The notes beneath the pieces were generated by a model, which ran no database searches, was not told the DNA's origin, and saw only the letters and a program-made list of their open reading frames with translations. A stretch of 42,483 nucleotides of DNA from Erysipelotrichaceae bacterium. GTDB lineage: Bacteria; Bacillota_I; Bacilli_A; Erysipelotrichales; Erysipelotrichaceae. Shown here piece by piece: positions 1 through 7,685 of the stretch (the first letter of the stretch is position 1; every line of letters begins with the position of its first letter). A program made the position numbers and the translations under genes. The stretch is taken from positions 1 through 42,483 of the forward strand of contig JAAYSZ010000001.1 in NCBI GenBank assembly GCA_012523895.1. The letters are read 5' to 3'.

Positions 1-332
1 CCCCATCTGGCTGAACCATACTCTTCGCCTTCTCGAAACTTTTTAGCTTTCTTGCCTTTAGTGTAAACAATAGCTTTTACGAGTCCAGCAACTACTAAAC
101 CTATCACTAAATCATTTGCTTTTAAACTTGGTAGAAAACTCATTGTCTCTATTTGCAAGATAGCTGTAAAAACCCTATCTATAATATCTCCACCGACATA
201 GGCATTAACGTGCTTGGAAAAAATATTTCCAAAATAGAAAATAAGAATGTAGGGTAGCCATCCAATCATAAATTCCTTTGGACTGTCTATCTTCAGAGCA
301 TCTTTTACATCCTTTAAAATCTTATTAATCAC
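1..332 (-). CDS. VirD4/TraG-type conjugative coupling protein, N-terminal part (cut by window edge)
   Basis: Only the first ~110 codons are present; the gene runs off the left edge. The product starts VINKILKDVKDAL from a GTG behind a strong GGGAGG ribosome site. It has two hydrophobic stretches (about residues 23-35 and 70-85) and then the motif EYGSARWG, which is characteristic of VirD4-like coupling proteins of Gram-positive conjugative elements (CD1115 family). In that family this is a membrane-anchored hexameric ATPase that delivers the relaxase-DNA complex to the type IV secretion channel; the ATPase motifs lie outside the window. The GTG overlaps the last codons of the antirepressor gene by 8 nt, suggesting translational coupling. 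An ATT three bases upstream is a less likely start. Confidence 0.85.
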   Translation of the reverse strand, partial: MINKILKDVKDALKIDSPKEFMIGWLPYILIFYFGNIFSKHVNAYVGGDIIDRVFTAILQIETMSFLPSLKANDLVIGLVVAGLVKAIVYTKGKKAKKFREGEEYGSARW

Positions 333-1053
333 AATGGAAACCACCTCCCAATAAGACTAGAAAATAATTCCTTCCTTTTGGTGTAATCAGCGTTTGAATA
401 CCAACTAGTCTTCCATCTTCACTAATCCATTCCTTAACTTCAAAATAGCCTTTATTTTTACGGGAATAGGGAAGAAGTCTTTGGTGCTTATCTCGATACA
501 CAAAATCGTTGGCTAACAAAAAATCGATGAAGGCTTTTTGTGGAATATTCAACTGCTTAGCTGTATTTCTAAAATTAGTGAGCAGATTCTTATCTACCAG
601 TTGGTCATAATAATTCGCTTTTGGTTCTAACTCTTTTATTTTTTGATTCTTTTCTTCAATCACATTATTTGCAACTAGCATAGCTTTCGCTAGTATTTCT
701 TCGTTAGTTAGCTTTTCTTGACCCGCAAAATAGCCTCCATTCTTTCGAATACTAGGAAGGACTTCTTTAGTCACCCAATGCTTAAATCTCTTTGCCGATG
801 GTAGCTTAGATGAGAGTATCAGGGAATAAAGACCTGACTCATTAATAGCTGTCATACTTCTCATCTGTCTGCCGTCGTGAATCCCGACATCAGCTCTATC
901 CACTATGTCAACATGTCTAGCTAAGGCATCTCTTGTATTTGAGTATCCTAATTTCTCAGCGACTTCTTTTCCTAAAAAGAAAAACTCACCGTCTTTTTCA
1001 ATAACAGTGAGTTCTCCGAATTCCTTATTATTAAATTGTAAAATATTATTCAT
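325..1053 (-). CDS. Phage-type antirepressor, BRO-N plus KilAC domains
   Basis: A 242-residue protein with two parts. Residues ~8-110 resemble the BRO-N domain (FLGKEVAEKLGYSNTRDAL, then SGLYSLILSSKLPSAKRFK and WVTKEVLPSIRKNGGY). After a short helical linker rich in Glu and Lys, residues ~145-235 resemble the KilAC/ANT domain. Such proteins bind DNA and in phages relieve repression or alter gene control. Here it sits between pcfB and the coupling-protein gene and overlaps both by a few bases, so it is part of the conjugation operon and not of a prophage. No phage structural genes are near. Its role in the element is unknown; control of transfer genes is an inference. Confidence 0.85.
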   Translation of the reverse strand: MNNILQFNNKEFGELTVIEKDGEFFFLGKEVAEKLGYSNTRDALARHVDIVDRADVGIHDGRQMRSMTAINESGLYSLILSSKLPSAKRFKHWVTKEVLPSIRKNGGYFAGQEKLTNEEILAKAMLVANNVIEEKNQKIKELEPKANYYDQLVDKNLLTNFRNTAKQLNIPQKAFIDFLLANDFVYRDKHQRLLPYSRKNKGYFEVKEWISEDGRLVGIQTLITPKGRNYFLVLLGGGFHCD

Positions 1054-1535
1054 AGACTTTGCTCCTTGTGTTTATTCTTAACCTTATCGTTAGTTATAGT
1101 CTCTTTAATTTTTTCTTTAAGCTGGCTAATTTGCTTCTTTACTGATTGCTTCTTATCGTATTTCTGTTCAGCCTTTTGCAAGGCTCTACTGAAAGCCACG
1201 TCCATTACCTTGGTGTCTTTCGCTTGAAAAAAGACATTATAATTGCCTGTTTCTTTATCTCTTAAGACTGAAAATTTAACTCCATGCTTATTCAACTCTT
1301 TTCTAAGTTCTTTTAATTCGGGGTCTTTCACTTCTATTTCTTCCAGCTGGCCTTTTTTCACCATGTCTTTTAGCTTTATCTCATTGCCTTCTTGCTTAAT
1401 GTATTCCTCAAGGCCTCCAGCCTTCTTTGATTTAGCCATAAGTGTCTTTATTGCCCTTAAAAGCTCGTCTGCAATTTTCTTGCTGGCTCTAAATTGAATA
1501 CTTACAGTTCTATTAGATATATCTTCATTAATCAT
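1050..1535 (-). CDS. PcfB-family conjugation accessory protein (DUF3801)
   Basis: A 161-residue, highly charged helical protein. The start (SNRTVSIQFRASKKIADELL) and the central segment (KHGVKFSVLRDKETGNYNVF) match the PcfB/DUF3801 family, found directly before VirD4/PcfC genes in Gram-positive conjugative elements. In pCF10, PcfB helps couple the relaxosome to the transfer channel. Lys-rich repeats fill the C-terminal third. The gene overlaps the dnaC-like gene upstream and the antirepressor downstream by four bases each (ATGA type), which indicates one tightly coupled operon. Family assignment is by pattern recognition; the mechanism is taken from the pCF10 homologue. Confidence 0.8.
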   Translation of the reverse strand: MINEDISNRTVSIQFRASKKIADELLRAIKTLMAKSKKAGGLEEYIKQEGNEIKLKDMVKKGQLEEIEVKDPELKELRKELNKHGVKFSVLRDKETGNYNVFFQAKDTKVMDVAFSRALQKAEQKYDKKQSVKKQISQLKEKIKETITNDKVKNKHKEQSL

Positions 1536-2371
1536 CTTTCTTCACCCCCAAAGAGCAAGCTATTTGCGTGTCGCTTTATCTTGTGACTTTTGATTTTCTT
1601 CCTATAATCTTGACCAACAACTACTACAGGTATGCACATTTCAATAATCCTTGAATAAATTCGTTGATATTCCATCTCTTTAGTATTTTCGATAGTCTCA
1701 AAGGAAAGATTCGTTGTAATGATTGTAGGTTTTTGCTTTTGATACCTAGCATTAATTACATTGTAAACTTGCTCTTTAGCATAACTAGTATCTCTTTCAA
1801 TACCTAAATCATCTAAAATGAGTAACGGAACATTGGTAATCGAGTCAATATATTTATTCTTATCTAAGCTAAATCCTCCCGATTGAAGGTCATTGATGAT
1901 TTCAGCAAAGTTCCTCATTTTTACAGATAGCAGTTTCTCTTCAATCAAGTAGTTTGCTATACAGGAGGCTAGAAAAGACTTTCCACTTCCCACACTTCCA
2001 TAGAAAAGTAAACCTATATTATCCTTTTGCATTTCTTCAAAGTTTTTGGCGAAATTTAGTGCGACAGTATAACTCTGCTCTTTTTCTCCCTCGTAAGATG
2101 AGAAGCGATAATTCCCTGCAACAGGGGATTTGAAGCATGATTTTTTCAAAGAAGCTATATGCTGTAACTTCTTTCTTTTCTCAAGCTCTTCTTCTTTTTT
2201 TCTATCGCATAAGCACTTCTTACTGAATATATGAATGTTTCCTAGTAAATTAATCGGCTCAAGGTCTAACTGTTCACCACACTCTTTACAGTAAACATGA
2301 CCGTCTATAAAAGCATCTGTTTCTGGATTTAAGGGGAATTCAATCCCCTCTATTAAAACTTTTTCTATCAT
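1532..2371 (-). CDS. DnaC/IstB-like AAA+ ATP-binding protein (helicase loader type)
   Basis: A 279-residue protein. The N-terminus has a four-cysteine cluster (CKECG near residue 33 and CLCD near residue 54) likely to bind zinc. The AAA+ core follows with Walker A GSVGSGKS, Walker B LLILDDLG, and a sensor-like ITTNLS. This is the layout of DnaC/DnaI-type helicase loaders and IstB proteins. No IstA transposase is adjacent, and the gene is coupled by a four-base overlap to the RepA_N initiator, so a role in loading helicase at the element's own origin is most likely. Such pairs are usual in Tn1549-like elements. Confidence 0.85.
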   Translation of the reverse strand: MIEKVLIEGIEFPLNPETDAFIDGHVYCKECGEQLDLEPINLLGNIHIFSKKCLCDRKKEEELEKRKKLQHIASLKKSCFKSPVAGNYRFSSYEGEKEQSYTVALNFAKNFEEMQKDNIGLLFYGSVGSGKSFLASCIANYLIEEKLLSVKMRNFAEIINDLQSGGFSLDKNKYIDSITNVPLLILDDLGIERDTSYAKEQVYNVINARYQKQKPTIITTNLSFETIENTKEMEYQRIYSRIIEMCIPVVVVGQDYRKKIKSHKIKRHANSLLFGGEER

Positions 2372-3162
2372 AAATGTTCTCCTCTCTCATATTCCTCTAA
2401 ACTTGGTATATTGCTTTTCTCACTTCTTGTTTGTTGCCCTTGGTCTTTGTAAAACCAGGAAAGAATTGTCGCTTCATGATCCTCATAGGTTCTGCCTGTA
2501 CTTTTCAAATAGCTTGATAACCTTTGAATATAATTTTCAAGTTGATTTGAAAGAATGGTCTTTAGATTAGATAATTCCTTATTCGATAAAAAGACATTTT
2601 GAAAAGCTCCAAAAGCTTTTTGCTCCTGATTAAAATCAGTCTTGATATAATCAGTCTTAATATAATTAGTATTAGTAGGGTCAACTTTCTTAACTTCTTG
2701 AAGTTCAGTTTCTTTACTTCTATAGTTAAATTTCTTAACTTCTTGAAGTTCAATATCTTTACTTCTAGAAGTTTGATTTTCTAACTTCTCACCTTCATAG
2801 CTAGTAAAGTCTTTTACATAGATAATGTTAGGTTTCCCAAAACCTAATCTTTTTCTTTCAATTAGGCCGATTCCTCTAGTGTTTTTATCCAGCTCATCCA
2901 AGGCTTTTACAGCTGTCGGTCTAGATCTATTTATTGTTTTCATTATCTCTTCAATAGTAAAAATAATATAAATGCGTCCTTCTTTGTCCAACCAATCATT
3001 CTTAGCTGATAAGCTTATACGATCAAATAGGCAGGCATATAGAATCTTGGCATCTGATGAGATAGTCTTGAATTGCTCACCTGTTACCAAAATCTTAGGT
3101 AACATGAAAAACTGAAACCTTTCTAAATCTCTTTTATAAAAATAGTCAAACTCCAATCCCAA
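2368..3162 (-). CDS. Replication initiator, RepA_N family
   Basis: The N-terminal ~110 residues form the RepA_N winged-helix domain: MLPKILVTGEQF, LSSDAKILYACLFDRISLS, then KEGRIYIIFTIEEIM and the DNA-reading SRPTAVKALDELD. A low-complexity linker with repeated residues follows, then a C-terminal domain ending in SWFYKDQ. RepA_N proteins start theta replication of plasmids and of excised conjugative elements. I place the start at a TTG (protein MGLEFDYFYK) because AGGAGG lies seven bases before it and because this matches where family members begin. The frame stays open to an ATG at 3216, but that ATG lies inside a terminator hairpin. The predicted product is 264 residues. Confidence 0.82.
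   Translation of the reverse strand: MGLEFDYFYKRDLERFQFFMLPKILVTGEQFKTISSDAKILYACLFDRISLSAKNDWLDKEGRIYIIFTIEEIMKTINRSRPTAVKALDELDKNTRGIGLIERKRLGFGKPNIIYVKDFTSYEGEKLENQTSRSKDIELQEVKKFNYRSKETELQEVKKVDPTNTNYIKTDYIKTDFNQEQKAFGAFQNVFLSNKELSNLKTILSNQLENYIQRLSSYLKSTGRTYEDHEATILSWFYKDQGQQTRSEKSNIPSLEEYERGEHL
2634..2775. repeat. Direct repeats inside repA: 15-bp units and a tandem 45-bp pair (possible oriV iterons)
   Basis: Two 45-bp units lie head to tail at 2686-2730 and 2731-2775. Their first 22 bases are identical and 37 of 45 bases match by hand count. Each contains the small palindrome AACTTC-tt-GAAGTT. Further along the coding direction, 15-bp units lie at 2634-2648 and 2649-2663 (one mismatch), with a degenerate third at 2664-2675. 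Both unit lengths are multiples of three, so the protein linker is repetitive too. Several RepA_N replicons keep their origin as repeats within the middle of the rep gene, so these may be initiator-binding sites. That function is inferred. Confidence 0.7.
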
Positions 3163-3185
3163 TCCTGCACCTCCTTTCTTTGAAA

Positions 3186-3222
3186 ATAAAAAAGACGACA
3201 GAGTTTTTAATTCCATCGTCTT
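3186..3222 (-). terminator. Hairpin with T-run in the repA leader
   Basis: On the minus strand AAGACGA (3222-3216) pairs with TCGTCTT (3198-3192) around a 17-base loop and is followed by a T-rich run. It lies between the CD1845-family gene and the repA start. No separate promoter is obvious between it and repA, so it may act as an attenuator in the repA leader and not only as a simple end point. Confidence 0.7.
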
Positions 3223-3246
3223 AGTCTTAATATTTAATTTTTGTTG

Positions 3247-3528
3247 TTAGATGCTTTTTAATGCTCCCGTTATCTTACCTAGTCCAAACACTAATTTTTC
3301 TGCTATCAATGGTAGCCCATACGGACTAAGCAGGAAAGCTATAATTAATGCTATTACGCCTAAAGATGTTTCACCAGTAATAAAAGAAGCTATCGCTCCA
3401 ATGACTATCAAACCCGAAATTATATTTAGTAGCCACGTTCCTATCCCCAGTAAAAAGGTTAAAATAAAAGTGAAAATTGTTAGGAGTAAAGTGATAGAAA
3501 AAAGTAAGATTCTTAAGATCAATCTCAT
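3247..3528 (-). CDS. CD1845-family small membrane protein of conjugative elements
   Basis: A 93-residue, very hydrophobic protein with two or three membrane segments (about residues 4-30, 33-50 and 55-72), a conserved FLLSPYGLP stretch near residues 65-73 and the ending GALKSI. This matches the CD1845 family carried next to repA in C. difficile CTn and Tn1549-type elements. No function is established for the family. An AGGAGGGG ribosome site precedes the ATG. It is the gene nearest the visible element end, preceding repA in the same direction. Confidence 0.75.
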   Translation of the reverse strand: MRLILRILLFSITLLLTIFTFILTFLLGIGTWLLNIISGLIVIGAIASFITGETSLGVIALIIAFLLSPYGLPLIAEKLVFGLGKITGALKSI

Positions 3529-3554
3529 CTGAACCCCTCCTTCATTTATTTAGT

Positions 3555-3613
3555 GACTGGTGTACTTTTTAGAACAATTATCGGTAATAATTACTCTAAA
3601 AAGCACACCAATC
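3555..3613. repeat. 19-bp inverted repeat with nested hairpin at the element end
   Basis: Arms 3555-3573 and 3595-3613 are inverted copies with 17 of 19 bases matching. Between them AATTAT and ATAATT form a second, perfect small hairpin. The right arm encodes the last residues (DWCAF) and the stop of the chimeric hsdM frame. There is no T-run, so it does not look like a standard terminator. It could be a recombinase, regulator or nicking site of the conjugative element; none of these is shown. Confidence 0.7.
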
Positions 3614-4306
3614 CATATTTTTGTTTTCTAGTAGAGGGCTTGAAAGCCAGTCACCATCGTTACTATCTGCCGTTATCATAATTATGACACGAGACCCCAT
3701 TGCCAAATCGGCTATTTTATCATCTAATGTTGGTTTTACTAACTGTACCATCATATTGATTATATGGCGAGGAGTTCTAAATTGTCCTAATTTTCCTGCA
3801 GAAGACATTTTGCTTAAACAATATTCATAAACATCTCCCATAATATCCTTATCACTCATATCTATTTCACTAAGAATATCAACACAAACACCCAAAACTT
3901 TTGGTGTTGGAATTAAAAATACTGCATCTTCCATAAATCTTGAAAACGCTGTTTCTTTTGAGCCACCATTAACTGTTTTAATAAATGGAAAAACAAAATT
4001 TCTAATTAAATCCATCATTTGTCCAGGCTCATTATTTTTAAAATTGCTCCATCTTAATTCACTATATGGAACGCTCATATATTCATTATCATCAGGACAA
4101 TAATTGCCTTCTTTAAAAATTTCACTTTGATAATTACCACCAAGTACAGAAGCATTCCCTTCTTTTATCACTTCATTATCATCTAAAAGTTTCATAAAGA
4201 TTAAGTAAGTAATTTGCTCTAATACAGTAATCGGATTAGATAAACCACCAGTCCAAATAGTATCCCAAATTTTGTCTATTTTATTTTTTAATTCTCCTGT
4301 AATCAT
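3596..4306 (-). pseudogene. hsdM: HsdM, type I restriction-modification methyltransferase, N-terminal remnant
   Basis: Residues 1-206 are a normal HsdM N-terminus: the helical HsdM_N domain (KIWDTIWTGGLSNPITVLEQ, ITYLIFMKLLDD) and the beginning of the N6-adenine methylase fold (GQFRTPRHIINMMVQL, then IADLAMGS, the S-adenosylmethionine-binding motif I). Immediately after AMGS the homology stops. A 30-residue unrelated tail (starting RVIIMITADSNDG) runs to a stop inside the element's inverted repeat. Catalytic motif IV (NPPF) and the rest of the usual ~500 residues are missing, so this product cannot methylate. The break at about 3689-3700 is best explained by insertion of the conjugative element; the 3' half of hsdM, and hsdS, should lie beyond its far end. 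The gene is 14 bases downstream of hsdR with a good AAGGAG site. Confidence 0.85.
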
Positions 4307-4320
4307 TTTTTCTCCTTTTT

Positions 4321-7300
4321 TTATGCACTTACACTATCATGTATAGTATCAATTACAATATTTAGTATAGGTGCACTATTACCAAACAATCTAATTAAAT
4401 TAACATTATTAAATGGAGGTTCATTAATTATATTTTTTGCTTCAATATCTCCATTTTCACGAACATAATTAATTATTGCATTTATAAATTCTAGCTGTTC
4501 TCCTGATAAATTATGCTCTTTTATATAAGTTCCAAATTTTTCATTTATTGCTTCCTGTTCTATACCTACTAAAGATCTAATAAATACAGCTAAGTTTTCT
4601 ATTTTAGTTATTTTATAATAATCTTCTTTCGTTCCGAGCTGAACCCATAATATATCTTCTAATAAGTCAAAATCATAGCTATTTAATTTCTCTAAGTTTT
4701 TAATCTTTAATATAGTTGGATTATTTGAATTTTCTAAAAGATAATCCATTACTTTTGTTTCATATGTTCTTATGTCTAATGATTCAGGTATATTACCATC
4801 TAACTCTTCACTTTCATCGTCTACGTCTATAAGAATTGGATACGGTGGATCAATTATATAAACTCTTACATATTTCATTAAATTCCTTAAATTAATTCGA
4901 TAATACTCAAGTTTCTCAATATTTACATCTTTCCAAGTTTCTTCACATACAACTTCTTCTAATATTGGTATTTTTTTATATATCTCTTTAATTGATGCCA
5001 TACCTAACAAATATTGACAAATTAGCCTTATTTTATTTACATGACTAATTGCTTTATCTATGCTTCCATTTTCTAAAATACATAACTCAACAAGCAAAAC
5101 TTTTTTATCAAAAGCATATGAAAAATAATCTTCATTAATTTCACTATCTATTAAATTTAGCAAATGATATATTATTTCTTTTTTATCTAAAGGTGAAATA
5201 TATTTCCATTTATCTAAATCACTATATATATCAACATATTTCATCTTATTTCTAACACTTATTCTTGTTGAATTATCTTTAATAGATTTTATTGTTTCAA
5301 ATAATTGACTATTTAATTTTTTATAATATTGCTTTTTAAAAGAATCTAATTGGTGTTCTGATTTCTGAAGTTCACACATAATACTTAATCTAATCTCAAA
5401 TAATTGTTGAGTTAAAGATTTTGTAGCTTCTCTATTTTCACCATCAAAATTTTCACCAAAATATTCAAAATTAGATAAATAATCAAATATTAAAAACTTA
5501 TCTTTATCACCATAGTCCATTAAATTAGCACAAAGTCTTGTTCCTCTTCCAATCATTTGTATAAATTTTATTTTTGATCTTACTTTTTTAAAGAAAACAA
5601 GATTCAAAATTTCAGGAATATCAACTCCTGTATCTAACATATCAACAGATACTGCAATTCTAAAATTATCATCAGTTTTAAACTCTTCGATTAATTGCTC
5701 ACTATTTTTCACATAATTATCTATTAATTTACAATAATCAAGATACCTAGGATACATTTTATAAAACGTATCAACAATTAACTGTGCATGATTATGATTA
5801 TATGCAAAAATAATAGTTTTCCCTAGTAATTGCCCTTGGTTGACTTTTAAACCTTGATTCATCAAATCTTCCAAAACTATTTTACAGGTACCCTCATTAT
5901 AAATTTTTCTAAATAACATACTATTAGGTAATATGTCATCATCTTCAATATCATCATCAATAATTGTATCAACTTTATTTTTATCTTCTTGTGATAAATC
6001 AGAATATTTTATACCTTCTTTAATTAATTTTGTAGTTTTATTTACAACTTTATATGGAACTAAATATTTCTCATTTACTCCATCTTGTAAACTATATGAA
6101 AAGTTTGGTATACCACTTTCACAATTAAATATTGAATATGTATTTGCATCTACTTCTTCTTTAGGTGTTGCAGTTAACCCTATCAACAAAGAATCAAAAT
6201 AACTAAATATACTTCCATATTTATTAAAAATAGATCTATGTGCTTCATCTATTATTATTAAATCAAATCTGCCTATGCTAAACTCTTTATTTTCTGAATC
6301 AATATAGTTTATCATTGTTTGATGAGTAGAAAAAGTTATTCTTGCTTCTGGTGTATTTGCAAGTTTGGGATCACTTAAAACATTAAACGACATATTTGGC
6401 AAAAGTTTATCAAAATTTTTAAAAGCTTGTCTGACTAAACTTGTTCTGTCTGCAAGAAACAAAACATTTTTTATCCAATTATTTCTTAAAAGTACATCCA
6501 CTATTGAAATTGCAACTCTTGTTTTACCTGTTCCTGTTGCCATTACCAATAGCGCTCTTCTTTGCATATCATTAAATCTTTCGCAAATTTTTGTAATAGC
6601 AACTTTTTGATATGGACGATCAGTTATGTTATCGTTTATAGAAATGTCAGTTATCCTTTTAATATCACGCCTTTGTATTAAAAGTTCAAGTTCTTTTAAA
6701 GTATGAAATGCTGCTACTTTTCTAGGTGGATATTTTCCATCAACAACAAAAATACTATACCCATTTGTATAATAAAGAACCGGAATATATTCATATTTTT
6801 TCTTTAAAGCTTTTCCGTATTCTCTAACTTGTTGTTGACCTTTCTCAGGGCTCTCACTTGTTTTTTTAGCTTCTACTACCGCAAGAGGTTTTCCATCTTT
6901 CCCATATAAAACATAATCACAAAATCCGATTCCCGATTTATTATTCATACCTTCTACAGGAATTTCACAGCAAGCTTTCCCAGGAATAACTGAGCCACTA
7001 GTAATATATGTATCGTTTACTTTAGTTTTACCTTTTGCTGGAACTACTTCCCACCCAGATTCATTTAAATACAAGTCAATATATATTTTTCTTGTATTTT
7101 CTTCATTCATTTTTAACTTTTCAGTTATTTCTTCATCTGAAACTTCAGATATTTCTTTTATGTGAACTATCTTGTCTTTTATTATTTCTATTAAATACTC
7201 TGTATTATTATAAGCAACTTTAGATTGAGATTTTTTTATTTGTTTACCATGAAGTGCATTAATACCTACTATTCTTATAAAATGAAGAGAATCAATAATT

Positions 7301-7515
7301 ACGTCACTACCAAAAAAGTTTTGTATATGCTCATTATTTATTAATTCTAATAATTGTGCATTTTTTGGTCTTTGAACTTCCTTATAAAAAAATATTAAAT
7401 CAATTGCTTTTTCCAATACTTGTCTACAAATTAAAACAATATCATGAGGTTCTTGATTATCTATTAAATCAAATATATTTGATAATTCTTCAATTCTTTT
7501 ATTAATATCATTCAT
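4321..7515 (-). CDS. hsdR: HsdR, type I restriction endonuclease subunit
   Basis: A full-length 1064-residue protein. Residues ~15-115 form a DUF4145 helical domain. A PD-(D/E)XK nuclease follows with D200 (GFCDY) and E215-A-K217 (VEAKK). The SF2 motor has Walker A ATGTGKT at 326-332, DEAH at 423-426, LTATPK near 447, DMLDTGVD, and motif VI RGTRLC; an EcoEI-like C-terminal domain completes it. HsdR translocates DNA past the HsdMS complex and cuts at a distance. It lies upstream of hsdM in the same operon. Because HsdR needs HsdM and HsdS, the broken hsdM should leave it inactive unless another compatible methylase unit exists. A likely promoter lies at 7551-7578. Confidence 0.93.
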   Translation of the reverse strand: MNDINKRIEELSNIFDLIDNQEPHDIVLICRQVLEKAIDLIFFYKEVQRPKNAQLLELINNEHIQNFFGSDVIIDSLHFIRIVGINALHGKQIKKSQSKVAYNNTEYLIEIIKDKIVHIKEISEVSDEEITEKLKMNEENTRKIYIDLYLNESGWEVVPAKGKTKVNDTYITSGSVIPGKACCEIPVEGMNNKSGIGFCDYVLYGKDGKPLAVVEAKKTSESPEKGQQQVREYGKALKKKYEYIPVLYYTNGYSIFVVDGKYPPRKVAAFHTLKELELLIQRRDIKRITDISINDNITDRPYQKVAITKICERFNDMQRRALLVMATGTGKTRVAISIVDVLLRNNWIKNVLFLADRTSLVRQAFKNFDKLLPNMSFNVLSDPKLANTPEARITFSTHQTMINYIDSENKEFSIGRFDLIIIDEAHRSIFNKYGSIFSYFDSLLIGLTATPKEEVDANTYSIFNCESGIPNFSYSLQDGVNEKYLVPYKVVNKTTKLIKEGIKYSDLSQEDKNKVDTIIDDDIEDDDILPNSMLFRKIYNEGTCKIVLEDLMNQGLKVNQGQLLGKTIIFAYNHNHAQLIVDTFYKMYPRYLDYCKLIDNYVKNSEQLIEEFKTDDNFRIAVSVDMLDTGVDIPEILNLVFFKKVRSKIKFIQMIGRGTRLCANLMDYGDKDKFLIFDYLSNFEYFGENFDGENREATKSLTQQLFEIRLSIMCELQKSEHQLDSFKKQYYKKLNSQLFETIKSIKDNSTRISVRNKMKYVDIYSDLDKWKYISPLDKKEIIYHLLNLIDSEINEDYFSYAFDKKVLLVELCILENGSIDKAISHVNKIRLICQYLLGMASIKEIYKKIPILEEVVCEETWKDVNIEKLEYYRINLRNLMKYVRVYIIDPPYPILIDVDDESEELDGNIPESLDIRTYETKVMDYLLENSNNPTILKIKNLEKLNSYDFDLLEDILWVQLGTKEDYYKITKIENLAVFIRSLVGIEQEAINEKFGTYIKEHNLSGEQLEFINAIINYVRENGDIEAKNIINEPPFNNVNLIRLFGNSAPILNIVIDTIHDSVSA

Positions 7516-7550
7516 AAATAAGCTCCTAATCGCAAAATTCTCTTAATACT

Positions 7551-7578
7551 ATTATAAGATAATTCTATTAATAAACAA
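7551..7578 (-). promoter_or_regulatory. Probable hsdR promoter
   Basis: On the minus strand TTGTTT (7578-7573) and a consensus TATAAT (7556-7551) are 16 bases apart, with the hsdR start 36 bases downstream behind AGGAGC. The rest of the 7516-7626 gap shows nothing else. Confidence 0.5.
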
Positions 7579-7626
7579 AAGTAAGTGATGTTTATTTTAT
7601 AAATATCTTCTTTCATCCACCCACTT

Positions 7627-7660
7627 AAAAACCCAAGATCCTAATAAATCTTGGGTTTTA
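7627..7660 (-). terminator. Terminator after the carrier/amidohydrolase unit
   Basis: AAAACCCAAGAT pairs with ATCTTGGGTTTT around an 8-9 base loop. It lies just past the stop of the carrier gene on the minus strand and separates it from hsdR. T-rich flanks on both sides would let it work in either direction. Confidence 0.8.
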
Positions 7661-7685
7661 ATATCTTCCCTTTTATTTATATTCT

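Noticed and set aside
1532..2371. IstB of an IS21-type insertion sequence
   Set aside because: No istA transposase or terminal repeats; the gene is translationally coupled to a replication initiator.
2634..2775. Possible CRISPR array
   Set aside because: The repeats are tandem without unique spacers and lie in phase within a coding sequence; no cas genes are present.
2562..2784. Overlapping small frames on both strands in the repA linker
   Set aside because: They arise from the direct repeats, which stay open in several frames; the products are low-complexity Leu/Ile/Lys strings.
325..3528. Prophage remnant, suggested by an antirepressor and DnaC/RepA-like proteins
   Set aside because: PcfB, the VirD4 coupling protein and the CD1845 family point to a conjugative element, and no capsid, tail or lysis genes are visible.
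3251..3532. Plus-strand open frame opposite the CD1845-family gene
   Set aside because: It mirrors almost exactly the real minus-strand gene, has no ribosome site and resembles no family.
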